NCBI RefSeq assembly: GCF_016909075.1
Contig: NZ_JAFBFC010000002.1
Span: 372,001 to 436,000 of the forward strand
DNA from: Priestia iocasae
GTDB taxonomy: Bacteria; Bacillota; Bacilli; Bacillales; Bacillaceae_H
Reading direction: 5' to 3'
Length of the DNA stretch: 64,000 bases
Positions 46,634 to 56,108 of this stretch are shown in pieces. Each line of letters starts with the position of its first letter. Within the stretch, counting starts at the first letter, position 1. The translations under genes were made by a program, and so were the position numbers. The notes below the pieces were generated by a model that searched no databases, was not told the origin of the DNA, and saw only the letters and a program-made list of their open reading frames with translations.

Positions 46634-47944
46634 TTACATCATATCCTCTTCTTGGAATGATTTTGTACGTTTAAACTGCCATAAAGCTACTGTAATAACG
46701 ATTAATGATAGAATCATTGTAATGGCTGCAGCTTTTCCATACTGCTGAGAAGTCATTGTTAGACTGTAAATCCATGAGATTAAAATATCTGTACTTCCAG
46801 CTGTTTGTCCAGATACTGCAGGTCCACCTGAGTTGAATAAGTAAATAACGTTGAAGTTATTAAAGTTAAACGTATATTGCGTAATTAAGATTGGAGCCGT
46901 TGCAAATAACACAAGTGGTAACGTAATTTTAGAGAACTTTTGAATCGCTGTTGCTCCATCTACTGTTGCTGCTTCATATAATTCATCTGGAATAGATTGC
47001 AGCACACCTGTTGTCATTGCAAAAATGAATGGGAATCCTAACCACGTTTGGATCATAATAAGTGCAATTCGACTCCATAAAGGCTCAGTCATCCATTTCA
47101 CACCTTCAATTCCGAAGAAAGCGAGAATGTCATTATTGATTGCTCCAAATGTTTCGTTAAACATCCCTGCAAATACAAGAATTGACACGAATCCTGGTAC
47201 TGCCCAAGGTAGAATGAAAACGGTACGAATAAATGCTTTACCTTTTAAATCTTTTTGGTTAATTAAGATTGCTAGAAAAATACCTAGTGCTACTTGAAGT
47301 GTTGTTGCACCAAATGTCCAAATTAACGTCCACGCAAATACACTAATGAATGTTTCACGCCAAATTGGCACCGTTGCGATATCAATAAAGTTCTTTAATC
47401 CTACCCAGTCTACAAGTTTGGCTGGTGGTGAATGATATAAATCATAGTTTGTAAATGCAAGTAATACTACGAATAAAATCGGGAAAATAACAACGAATAC
47501 AAGAAGAACAAATCCTGGTGAAATCATTAAATATGGAAAACCACTATCTAATACGTTATGATATTGTTCTTTTACTGTACTTAAGCGTAAACCTAAATCA
47601 CGTTTTTCACCGTTTTTGTATGCATCGTATAAGTTAAACACATAAAAACCGAGTGCAAAAACCAATAGAATAACCGATAAAATTCCGTAAACTAGCAAGA
47701 AAATTGAGTGGTCACGTGGTAATTTTTCACCTAAAGTGACAAGCCCCCATAACCCAATATTTAAGAAATCTTTAAACACAACAACGAAGGAAATTGTAAG
47801 TAGAAGAAACAGCATTCCTTTTAAAATTTGACGATTATACAACTGACCTAACCCAGGGATTATGGATAAGCCTAACGCCACTTTACGATGGTTGCTACCT
47901 TGCAATGTTTGCTCTGGCTGATTTCCAGCATGTTTTAGCTCCAT
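46634..47944 (-). CDS. mdxF: Maltodextrin ABC permease, MalF/MdxF type
   Basis: First permease of the importer, 436 residues, long like B. subtilis MdxF. The N-terminal third holds two or three additional helices (KVALGLSIIPGLGQLYNRQILKGMLF, about residues 22-48), a MalF-type extension. The core has the EAA loop DELYEAATVDGATAIQKFSKITLPL (about 330-354). GAAAGGGAGAGG precedes the ATG. A hairpin and a perfect operator palindrome lie between it and mdxE, so its expression can differ from that of the binding protein. Confidence 0.87.
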   Translation of the reverse strand: MELKHAGNQPEQTLQGSNHRKVALGLSIIPGLGQLYNRQILKGMLFLLLTISFVVVFKDFLNIGLWGLVTLGEKLPRDHSIFLLVYGILSVILLVFALGFYVFNLYDAYKNGEKRDLGLRLSTVKEQYHNVLDSGFPYLMISPGFVLLVFVVIFPILFVVLLAFTNYDLYHSPPAKLVDWVGLKNFIDIATVPIWRETFISVFAWTLIWTFGATTLQVALGIFLAILINQKDLKGKAFIRTVFILPWAVPGFVSILVFAGMFNETFGAINNDILAFFGIEGVKWMTEPLWSRIALIMIQTWLGFPFIFAMTTGVLQSIPDELYEAATVDGATAIQKFSKITLPLVLFATAPILITQYTFNFNNFNVIYLFNSGGPAVSGQTAGSTDILISWIYSLTMTSQQYGKAAAITMILSLIVITVALWQFKRTKSFQEEDMM

Positions 47945-48004
47945 TTTTGGCCTCTCCCTTTCATTCTAAATAACCGAAGTGATTGAATAGATTTGTGTTT
48001 TTAT

Positions 48005-48016
48005 GCAAACGTTTGC
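48005..48016. promoter_or_regulatory. Perfect LacI/cre-type operator between mdxE and mdxF
   Basis: GCAAACGTTTGC is a perfect 12-bp palindrome with the central CG of LacI-family and CcpA operators. It lies 60 nt before mdxF, downstream of the mdxE hairpin. Either MalR or CcpA could use it. Confidence 0.65.
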
Positions 48017-48033
48017 GCCATTATTGATGAAAG

Positions 48034-48060
48034 AGTACCTCTAATTGTCTTAGAGGTACT
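48034..48060 (-). terminator. Hairpin between mdxE and mdxF (partial terminator)
   Basis: AGTACCTCTAA and TTAGAGGTACT form an 11-bp stem with a 5-nt loop, followed by CTTTC on the minus strand. Such hairpins commonly protect the binding-protein mRNA and reduce downstream transcription. Confidence 0.7.
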
Positions 48061-48077
48061 TCTTCATGTAACTCGGC

Positions 48078-49349
48078 TTATTTTCCACCGTGGTTTGCTT
48101 TAATGTTTTCTTCAATTGTACCGCGAGCTTGATCTAATGCTTTCTTAGAATCAGCTTTACCAGTAATAACTGTTTGAATTGCACTTTGCATTGGAGCCCA
48201 AACTTCTGACATTTCAGGAATTGAAGGCATTGGTACTGCATTTTGAGATTGTAAAGCAACCGCAGAAGCTAACTCATTATCTTTAATGATTGGATCTTCA
48301 AGTAATGCTGTGTTTGGCGGAATTTCTTGTGTTAACTCAAAGCGTTTTTTCGCATTTTCATCGCTTGTAATATGATCAATGAATTTTTCAGCCCACTCTT
48401 TGTTAGTAGAGAATGATGTTACGTTCCAACCTTTTACACCCATGAATGTTTTCACTGGCTCACCGTTTGGTAACGTTGGCATTGGTGCTGCACCAATTTC
48501 AATACCAGCTGCTGTATAGCCTTGGAATGCCCATGGACCGTTCATAACAGAAGCAACTTTTCCTTCGTTAAATAATCCATCTAATGCACTACCACCATTT
48601 TCACCGATAATACCGTTTGGTAATAACTTATCTTTGTACCAAGTGCTAATGTAGTCAACTGCTTCAATTGCTTCAGCACTATTAACACCTAAGTCAGCCG
48701 TATCAAATGAACCGTCTTTTTCACCAAATACATAAGAACCATAACCGTTTAGGAAACCGTGTGCAAAGTAGTAGTTATCAAGTAATGCTAAGAAACCGTA
48801 GTTGCCACCTTTAGTGAAATCTGTTGCAAATGTTTTAAGCTCGTCCATTGTTGCTGGAGCTTCTGACATTAATGCTTTGTTATAGATGAATACTGGCGTT
48901 TCAGTTGCTTTTGGTAATCCATAAAGCTTACCATCAAATGTCATGGCATCTAATGATGACTCACTGAAACGAGATGTTGATTCATCAGAAATTGTTGTTA
49001 ACTCTGTAAGTAAACCTTTTGTAACTGCTGGTCCAATGTTGTCATGTGGAATAGTTACAACGTCTGGAGCTGTACCAGCTGGACCATCTAATGCTAACTG
49101 CTCTTGAATTTTTGTTGTTTCTACTTCTTTGTACTCAACTTTGATACCATGCTCTTTTTCAAAGCTTTTAATCGCATAATCTAATGCTGGACCTTTATCT
49201 TTATCTTCCCAAACCACTAGCTTTTCTGGCTTTTCTTCTCCATTACCAGAAGCTGGTGATGTACTTGTTTCTTCATCCTGTGGACCGCAAGCGGCTAACA
49301 TCCCAACTGTTAGTGCTGAAGTCATTAATACTGATAACGCTTTCTTCAT
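48078..49349 (-). CDS. mdxE: Maltodextrin-binding lipoprotein, MalE/MdxE type
   Basis: Extracellular maltodextrin-binding protein, 423 residues. The lipobox LAAC at residues 18-21 follows the hydrophobic leader MKKALSVLMTSALTVGM, and a Glu/Thr/Ser/Pro linker follows. SBP_bac_1 features include LVVWEDKDKGPALDYAIKSFEKEHGIKVEY near the mature N-terminus, PDVVTIPHDNIGP and the C-terminal MPSIPEMSEVWAPMQSAIQTVITG. GACGGAGGGGTCATA precedes the ATG. It is first in its operon and lies downstream of three operator-like sites in its leader. Confidence 0.9.
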   Translation of the reverse strand: MKKALSVLMTSALTVGMLAACGPQDEETSTSPASGNGEEKPEKLVVWEDKDKGPALDYAIKSFEKEHGIKVEYKEVETTKIQEQLALDGPAGTAPDVVTIPHDNIGPAVTKGLLTELTTISDESTSRFSESSLDAMTFDGKLYGLPKATETPVFIYNKALMSEAPATMDELKTFATDFTKGGNYGFLALLDNYYFAHGFLNGYGSYVFGEKDGSFDTADLGVNSAEAIEAVDYISTWYKDKLLPNGIIGENGGSALDGLFNEGKVASVMNGPWAFQGYTAAGIEIGAAPMPTLPNGEPVKTFMGVKGWNVTSFSTNKEWAEKFIDHITSDENAKKRFELTQEIPPNTALLEDPIIKDNELASAVALQSQNAVPMPSIPEMSEVWAPMQSAIQTVITGKADSKKALDQARGTIEENIKANHGGK

Positions 49350-49396
49350 TATGACCCCTCCGTCAATGTTAATATTTTTCTATAATATTGTTCTGT

Positions 49397-49410
49397 ACAA
49401 ACGTTTGCGC
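49397..49410. promoter_or_regulatory. LacI/cre-type operator 1 in mdxE leader
   Basis: ACAAACGTTTGCGC contains the palindrome CAAACGTTTG, identical in its core to the site before mdxF. Confidence 0.6.
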
Positions 49411-49421
49411 ATCCTTGATAA

Positions 49422-49435
49422 ATATAACGCTTTCA
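49422..49435 (-). promoter_or_regulatory. Weak cre-like site in mdxE leader
   Basis: Minus-strand TGAAAGCGTTATAT matches cre at 12 of 14 positions. It lies between the two stronger sites. Confidence 0.35.
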
Positions 49436-49442
49436 TTTTTAG

Positions 49443-49456
49443 TGAAAACGTTTGCA
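49443..49456. promoter_or_regulatory. LacI/cre-type operator 2 in mdxE leader
   Basis: TGAAAACGTTTGCA matches the cre consensus at 13 of 14 positions. It is centred about 15 bp downstream of the predicted mdxE transcription start, a repressing position. Confidence 0.65.
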
Positions 49457-49470
49457 CTTTCTATAACTCT

Positions 49471-49498
49471 ATTATACCTATAAACAATCATTTGACAA
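49471..49498 (-). promoter_or_regulatory. Sigma-A promoter of mdxEFG-amylase
   Basis: The -35 TTGTCA (49493-49498) and -10 TATAAT (49471-49476) are separated by 16 bp on the minus strand. The leader to mdxE is about 115 nt. Confidence 0.65.
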
Positions 49499-49614
49499 CT
49501 ACTTTTTTAAAATTTTTCTATTGGTCTAATTTTCTATCTTCTTAACGCTTACATAAATGATAGCACTTGACAAAGCAACATGATTTTTCTACTCTTTATA
49601 TAAATTAAATAAAG

Positions 49615-49628
49615 TGCAATCGTTTTCA
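49615..49628 (+). promoter_or_regulatory. cre-like site upstream of maltogenic amylase gene
   Basis: TGCAATCGTTTTCA matches cre at 13 of 14 positions. It lies directly before the ribosome binding site AAAAAGGAG, so binding would act as a roadblock. TTGACA at about 49567 is a likely -35 with only a poor -10 at 17 bp. Confidence 0.5.
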
Positions 49629-49631
49629 TAA

Positions 49632-51416
<1,785 letters not shown>

Positions 51417-51419
51417 AAC

Positions 51420-51467
51420 AAAGAAGCTATTTTAACTCAGAAGTCTCTAAGTTAAAATAGCTTCTTT
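51420..51467. terminator. Bidirectional terminator, maltogenic amylase/yisR
   Basis: AAAGAAGCTATTTTAACT and AGTTAAAATAGCTTCTTT form a perfect 18-bp stem with a loop of about 12 nt between convergent genes. Confidence 0.9.
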
Positions 51468-51482
51468 ATTTGATTGAACTTT

Positions 51483-52349
51483 TTATCCTTCACTTCGATG
51501 TACAAACCTTCTATATCTATTAGGAGAAACCCCTTCTTTTTTTCTAAACAACCGTGAGAAATACGTATCATCTTGTATCCCCACTTTCTCAGCTACTTCT
51601 TTTATTTTCATATCTGTTGTTGCCAACAAGATTTTTGATTGAGAAATTCGATACTGTTGTAGATACTCAACAGGTCCAACTCCCATTGTTTTTTTCATAC
51701 TTCTCGCGATGTAATCTGGATGATAATGTAGCTTTAGCGCAACTTCTTGAACAGAAAGATCTTCTTTGAAATGGGCGCGAATATACGCGATATACTTATC
51801 ACACACTCGCTCAGCTGCAGTTGGAATAGCCAACGCTTCTTTTTGAAGAATAATAAGAATTTCTTGAAAAATCATTTGTTGTTGTAATTTATTTTCAACT
51901 GAACCATATTCATTTAAATGGACTAATTCATCTAGCTTCTGCTCCATAATTGCTCGATTATCAAAGCGACCATATGTAGGAATTTGAAATATAAATTGTG
52001 CAGGCTCAGTAAATGTTCCTTCTTTTTGAAATAAATCCCTCCATTGAAGAGAGGCATTCGTTTCATATGAAAAAGAGCCTTCTACTGAAAAATGAAACCA
52101 AATGACGTCTGTACGCTCGTCACACCCTTTATGCCCATAGTGCTCTAAGCCCGGAGATAATAGAATATATTCTCCTTCATTCACCTTATACTCCATCTCA
52201 TTTTCCGACATATACAACGTCCCTCTTTTGACATATAACAAGTCAAACACGGTATACGTTCTTTTAAAATGCTTCTTTCCCTTTAAAAACGTATGCGTCC
52301 CCCCGATAATAAATGTTGGAAACGGTGGTAACTTAAAGGTCACCATCAT
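51483..52349 (-). CDS. yisR: AraC-family regulator (YisR-like)
   Basis: A 288-residue regulator with an N-terminal cupin domain (LYVKRGTLYMSENEMEYKVNEGEYILLSPGLEHYGH, about residues 33-68) and a C-terminal AraC DNA-binding domain (ALKLHYHPDYIARSMKKTMGVGPVEYLQQYRI and VGIQDDTYFSRLFRKKEGVSPNRYRR). It is divergent from the MATE gene yisQ, the same pair as yisQ-yisR in B. subtilis, though it also borders the maltodextrin module. Its ligand is unknown. Two 14-nt direct repeats in the divergent gap are candidate binding sites. Confidence 0.82.
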   Translation of the reverse strand: MMVTFKLPPFPTFIIGGTHTFLKGKKHFKRTYTVFDLLYVKRGTLYMSENEMEYKVNEGEYILLSPGLEHYGHKGCDERTDVIWFHFSVEGSFSYETNASLQWRDLFQKEGTFTEPAQFIFQIPTYGRFDNRAIMEQKLDELVHLNEYGSVENKLQQQMIFQEILIILQKEALAIPTAAERVCDKYIAYIRAHFKEDLSVQEVALKLHYHPDYIARSMKKTMGVGPVEYLQQYRISQSKILLATTDMKIKEVAEKVGIQDDTYFSRLFRKKEGVSPNRYRRFVHRSEG

Positions 52350-52471
52350 CTATTGATCACCTACTTCGTTAAGCTATGATACATAAACATCTTCTATAAC
52401 CTCAAAGATCTACCTATCGCTCACAATTCTATCCTCGAAAGTAGATATTACATGATTAGGTGTAAAATATT

Positions 52472-52563
52472 TATGTCGGATTTGTTCAATAGTTATCGTT
52501 TTTATCTCTTTTTATTATAACAAAAAACCTTTACTATATTACTAGTTTGTATGTCGGATTTGT
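52472..52563. repeat. Two 14-nt direct repeats in the yisR/yisQ divergent region
   Basis: TATGTCGGATTTGT occurs at 52472-52485 and exactly again at 52550-52563, 78 bp apart start to start. The second copy ends just before the yisQ ribosome binding site. They are candidate AraC-type half-sites for YisR. Sequence identity seen; function inferred. Confidence 0.6.
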
Positions 52564-52578
52564 CAAAAGGAGAAACAT

Positions 52579-53931
52579 ATGAGTACATTAAAAGAACATA
52601 AAAAAATGGCTCTCTTTACATTAACTTGGCCTATCTTCATTGAAATTTTTCTCCATATGTTAATGGGAAATGCAGATACACTTATGCTAAGTCAATACTC
52701 AGATAACTCAGTAGCTGCTGTTGGAGTTGCAAACCAGATTCTTTATATTATTATTGTTATGTTTGGCTTTGTTGCAACAGGTAGCTCCATTATTGTCGCT
52801 CAGCAACTAGGGGCAAAGAAACGGAAAGAAGCTTCTGAAGTGGTAGTTATATCTATAATAGCAAATGTTCTATTCGGAGCTGCTTTAAGTTTAATTGTTT
52901 ACTTATTTTCTAAGTCATTGCTTAGAATAATGGATTTACCAAATGAATTAATGGGAGAAGCAACGATTTACTTACAAGTTGTTGGTGGTCTTTCATTAAT
53001 TCAAGCTATTATCATGACAATTGGAGCAACCTTACGTAGCTATAGCTTCACAAAAGATACTATGTACGTGACGATTGGTATGAATATCTTAAATATTATA
53101 GGAAATTACTTTGTTATTTTTGGTCCATTCGGTTTTCCGGTATTAGGCGTAGAAGGTGTTGCCTATTCAACAGTCATTAGCCGCTTTATTGGTTTGATGA
53201 TCATTGTCGTGATTTTATTCAAACGAATTGATGAAAAATTACCTTTTTCATCATTTTATAAATTACCAAGCGTCCATTTAAAAAACTTATTGAGAATTGG
53301 CATCCCCTCAGCTGGAGAGCATTTATCGTACAATACATCTCAAATGGCAATTACGTACTTCATTACATTAATGGGAACGGAAGCGTTAACGACAAAAGTA
53401 TATGCACAAAATCTGATGATGTTTATCTTTTTATTTAGTGTGGCCATTAGTCAAGGAACTCAAATTCTAATTGGTCATCTTATCGGAGCTGGAAAGTTAG
53501 ACGAAGCGTATGAGCGTTGCTTAAAAAGCTTGCGACTCTCTCTTTTCATCTCTACATGTATGGCTATTATGTTTTCATTTTTCTCAAAGCCATTGTTAAC
53601 CATTTTCACATCTAACCCAGAAATTATTGCTGTGGGCAGTACGCTTATTCTACTAACCATTATCTTAGAGCCAGGAAGAGCCTTTAATTTAGTTATCATC
53701 AACAGCTTACGAGCAGCCGGCGATGTTAAGTTTCCTACATATATAGGTATCTTATCAATGTGGGGGATCGCTGTCACAATCTCTTACTTATTAGGAGTTG
53801 TGTTTGGCCTAGGATTAGCTGGCGTATGGGTTGCCTTCATTGTTGATGAATGGCTACGAGGCCTCATCATGCTTTGGCGCTGGCGTTCCAAAGTGTGGGA
53901 ACAAAAGTCATTTGTTCCTAGAACGGCATAA
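52579..53931 (+). CDS. yisQ: MATE-family efflux transporter (YisQ-like)
   Basis: An inner-membrane cation/drug antiporter, 450 residues with 12 hydrophobic segments in two halves. The family start IFIEIFLHMLMGNADTLMLSQYSDNSVAAVGVANQI (about residues 16-51) and the second-half block GIPSAGEHLSYNTSQMAITYFITLMGTEALTTKVYAQ are clear. Substrate unknown. TCAAAAGGAGAAACAT precedes the ATG. It is divergent from the AraC-type regulator, which probably controls it. The name follows gene order and family. Confidence 0.85.
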   Translation: MSTLKEHKKMALFTLTWPIFIEIFLHMLMGNADTLMLSQYSDNSVAAVGVANQILYIIIVMFGFVATGSSIIVAQQLGAKKRKEASEVVVISIIANVLFGAALSLIVYLFSKSLLRIMDLPNELMGEATIYLQVVGGLSLIQAIIMTIGATLRSYSFTKDTMYVTIGMNILNIIGNYFVIFGPFGFPVLGVEGVAYSTVISRFIGLMIIVVILFKRIDEKLPFSSFYKLPSVHLKNLLRIGIPSAGEHLSYNTSQMAITYFITLMGTEALTTKVYAQNLMMFIFLFSVAISQGTQILIGHLIGAGKLDEAYERCLKSLRLSLFISTCMAIMFSFFSKPLLTIFTSNPEIIAVGSTLILLTIILEPGRAFNLVIINSLRAAGDVKFPTYIGILSMWGIAVTISYLLGVVFGLGLAGVWVAFIVDEWLRGLIMLWRWRSKVWEQKSFVPRTA

Positions 53932-53942
53932 CTTATTACGAC

Positions 53943-53990
53943 AAAAAGAGCCAGTTGTGCGCCCTTTCAAAAGCCACTGGTTCTTTTTTA
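53943..53990 (+). terminator. Terminator of yisQ
   Basis: AAAAAGAGCCAGT pairs with ACTGGTTCTTTTTT (one wobble), with a loop of about 20 nt and a T-run. Confidence 0.75.
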
Positions 53991-54056
53991 TTTTTCTGTT
54001 AGAAAAGGAGCTTTTCTCCTTCCTCACCTCTTTATTCACACCTTCTTTTAATTCGC

Positions 54057-54094
54057 AACATCAATGTAAGAAGTTCTGACATTGATGTTTTTTT
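54057..54094 (+). terminator. Second terminator before the glnK promoter
   Basis: AACATCAATGT and ACATTGATGTT form an 11-bp stem with an 11-nt loop and a following T-run. It insulates glnK from upstream readthrough. Confidence 0.8.
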
Positions 54095-54106
54095 ATTCAC
54101 TAAAAT

Positions 54107-54120
54107 TGAAAGCGTTTTCT
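54107..54120 (+). promoter_or_regulatory. cre-like site upstream of glnK
   Basis: TGAAAGCGTTTTCT matches the CcpA cre consensus at 13 of 14 positions. It is centred about 84 bp upstream of the predicted glnK transcription start, compatible with activation or no function. Confidence 0.5.
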
Positions 54121-54162
54121 TTATTTTTATCGAAAAATAGGCGATTTTATTGTAAATTCCTC

Positions 54163-54191
54163 TTGAAATTTCTGAAAATTCATCATATGAT
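54163..54191 (+). promoter_or_regulatory. Sigma-A promoter of glnK-amtB
   Basis: TTGAAA (54163-54168), 17-bp spacer and TATGAT (54186-54191). Predicted start near 54198, leaving a leader of about 50 nt. Confidence 0.6.
54166..54180 (+). promoter_or_regulatory. CodY box over the glnK -35/spacer
   Basis: AAATTTCTGAAAATT matches the CodY consensus AATTTTCWGAAAATT at 14 of 15 positions. CodY bound here would block RNA polymerase when branched-chain amino acids and GTP are plentiful. Confidence 0.65.
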
Positions 54192-54209
54192 ATTAAACAT
54201 AACATATCA

Positions 54210-54226
54210 TGTAATAAAACCTTACA
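54210..54226 (+). promoter_or_regulatory. TnrA/GlnR box before glnK
   Basis: TGTAATAAAACCTTACA is a full match to TGTNAN7TNACA. It lies between the predicted transcription start and the glnK ribosome binding site, downstream of where TnrA activates nrgAB in B. subtilis. A weaker TnrA-like sequence (54151-54167) lies upstream. Confidence 0.7.
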
Positions 54227-54249
54227 TTTAAGTTCGAGGGGGATGGCAA

Positions 54250-54591
54250 ATGAAAAAGGTTGAAGCGATTATTCGTCCAGAAAAGTTCCAATCATTACGT
54301 GAAAAACTCGAAGAAGTAGGAATTAACGGTTTAACGGTTTCAGAAGTCGCAGGGTGCGGACAACAGAAAGGACAACAAGGATTGTTTCGCGGAAGAAGTT
54401 TTGAGATTAAGCTAGTGCCAAAGGTAAAGGTTGAAATGGTCGTTGAAGCGGAACACGTTGATGAAATTATAAAAATCATTCAATCAACATGTGCCACTGA
54501 TCAAATTGGAGATGGAAAGATTTTTGTTTATACAGTTGAAGATGCTATTCGTATTCGTACAGGAGAATCTGGGTTGCAAGCTATTTTATAA
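54250..54591 (+). CDS. glnK: PII nitrogen regulatory protein GlnK
   Basis: A trimeric PII signal protein of 113 residues that reads 2-oxoglutarate/ATP and gates the ammonium channel. The start KKVEAIIRPEKFQSLREKL and signature GDGKIFVYTVEDAIRIRTGE (about residues 87-106) are clear. The T-loop GLFRGRSFEIKLVPKVKVEMV has Phe at position 51, where enteric PII proteins carry the uridylylated Tyr, so modification there is impossible; control is probably by ligands alone. TCGAGGGGGATGGCAA supplies the ribosome binding site. It precedes amtB, the reverse of the B. subtilis amtB-glnK order. Confidence 0.93.
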   Translation: MKKVEAIIRPEKFQSLREKLEEVGINGLTVSEVAGCGQQKGQQGLFRGRSFEIKLVPKVKVEMVVEAEHVDEIIKIIQSTCATDQIGDGKIFVYTVEDAIRIRTGESGLQAIL

Positions 54592-54636
54592 ACAAGTAAG
54601 TAAATAAATGAATAAACAATAGAAAGGATGAAAGAT

Positions 54637-56016
54637 ATGAAAAAGAAAATTGGTGCTCTATTAACACTTGGGTTGTTTAGTGCAACAAGCGCTAACGCAG
54701 CTCCTCAAACAGTCGAAACGGTAAGTGCGTCTCTTGATATGATGTGGGTGATGATCGCTGCATTCTTAGTTTTCTTCATGCATGCTGGATTTGCAATGGT
54801 CGAGACAGGATTTACACGTTCTAAAAATGCACTAAATATCTTAATGAAAAATATGCTTACTGTCTCAATCGCTTCTGTCCTTTATTTTGTAGTTGGATAT
54901 GGTATCATGTTCGGTTCCTCAGGAGGCGGCTTTATTGGAACAGATGGCTTTCTTCTAAATGGTCATAATGATCAAATTGGATTCTTTGTTTTCCAAGTAG
55001 TATTCGCTGCAACGTGTGCAACGATTATCTCTGGAGCGGTAGCTGAACGAATGAAGCTTTCTAGCTACATCTTTTTAACAGTCGTCATGACAGCTTTCAT
55101 TTATCCAGTGGTTGGTCATTGGGTTTGGGGCGGAGGCTGGTTATCTGAGCTAGGATTTGTTGATTTTGCTGGTTCGACTGTCGTTCATTTAACAGGCGCG
55201 CTAGGTGCTGTTGTTGCTGTTAGTTTCTTAGGAGCTCGTATTGGAAAATATAAAAACGGAAAAGTAAACGTCATTCCTGGACATAACATTCCTCTTGGCG
55301 CACTAGGTGTATTCATTCTTTGGTTCGGTTGGTTTGGCTTTAACGGTGGAAGTACATTGGCAGCAGATCCAGAGCTTGTTCCAAGTGTCATTGCTACTAC
55401 TCTCATGTCTGCTTCATGTGGTGTCATTTCATCAGCACTATACACACTTCTTCGCTATAAACGAATTGATGCGAGTTTAACGTTAAATGGTGCACTTGCT
55501 GGGCTAGTTGGAATTACAGCCGGAACAGCAAATGTATCTATCATTGGCGCTTTAATTATTGGCTTAATTGCAGGTGTTATCTTAGTAGAAGCTGTTCAGT
55601 TCTTCGACAGCATATTAAAGCTAGATGATCCAGTTGGAGCTATTTCTGTACATGGTGTAGTTGGAATTTGGGGAACGTTAGCTGTAGGTCTTTTCGATAC
55701 AGCAAATGGATTATTCTATGGCGGTGGAGCGAGCTTGCTAGGCATTCAAGCTATCGGAGTAGGAGCTGTTATGGTATGGACAATGGGAACAGTTGGAATC
55801 TTTCTCTTTATCTTAACTCGCTTTTCTTCAATTCGCGTTTCTCGTGAAGAAGAGATTTCAGGACTTGACTTTGCTGAACATGGTTCTGCAGCTTATGAGC
55901 TTCGTGAAAACTTATTATCACAAGGAAATAGCGACCCATCACCAGAGTTCGGTCTAGGTCTAATTGATCGACTTAACAATGTAGGAAACGTAAGTAAAGC
56001 AAAACAATCACTCTAA
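54637..56016 (+). CDS. amtB: Ammonium transporter AmtB
   Basis: Membrane ammonium channel of 459 residues. A signal-peptide-like N-terminus ending SATSANAAPQ (about residue 22) is followed by 11 hydrophobic segments. Conserved parts are MHAGFAMVETGFTRSKNALNILMKN, the signature DFAGSTVVHLTGALGAVVAV (about 182-201), FNGGSTLAAD, and HGVVGIWGTLAVGLF with a pore His. The C-terminal cytoplasmic tail (about 400-459) is extended and acidic, ending NNVGNVSKAKQSL. The ATG at 54637 has AAAGG nine bases upstream. It forms an operon with glnK, 45 nt apart, whose product plugs the channel. Confidence 0.94.
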   Translation: MKKKIGALLTLGLFSATSANAAPQTVETVSASLDMMWVMIAAFLVFFMHAGFAMVETGFTRSKNALNILMKNMLTVSIASVLYFVVGYGIMFGSSGGGFIGTDGFLLNGHNDQIGFFVFQVVFAATCATIISGAVAERMKLSSYIFLTVVMTAFIYPVVGHWVWGGGWLSELGFVDFAGSTVVHLTGALGAVVAVSFLGARIGKYKNGKVNVIPGHNIPLGALGVFILWFGWFGFNGGSTLAADPELVPSVIATTLMSASCGVISSALYTLLRYKRIDASLTLNGALAGLVGITAGTANVSIIGALIIGLIAGVILVEAVQFFDSILKLDDPVGAISVHGVVGIWGTLAVGLFDTANGLFYGGGASLLGIQAIGVGAVMVWTMGTVGIFLFILTRFSSIRVSREEEISGLDFAEHGSAAYELRENLLSQGNSDPSPEFGLGLIDRLNNVGNVSKAKQSL

Positions 56017-56052
56017 ACAAAAAGCACTGCTACTCGCAGTGCTTTTTGTTTA
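56015..56052 (+). terminator. Terminator of glnK-amtB
   Basis: AAACAAAAAGCACTGC and GCAGTGCTTTTTGTTT form a perfect 16-bp stem with a six-base loop, overlapping the amtB stop codon. Confidence 0.9.
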
Positions 56053-56061
56053 GACCTATTT

Positions 56062-56104
56062 AAAGCCTATGAAGGCCTCTTAATAAGAGGCCTTCATAGG
56101 CTTT
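56062..56104 (-). terminator. Terminator of the carotenoid operon
   Basis: Two 21-bp arms (beginning AAAGCCTATGAAGGCC) are exact inverse complements separated by a single base, directly after the crtM stop codon. This near-perfect 43-bp palindrome is separate from the amtB terminator. Confidence 0.85.
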
Positions 56105-56108
56105 GATT

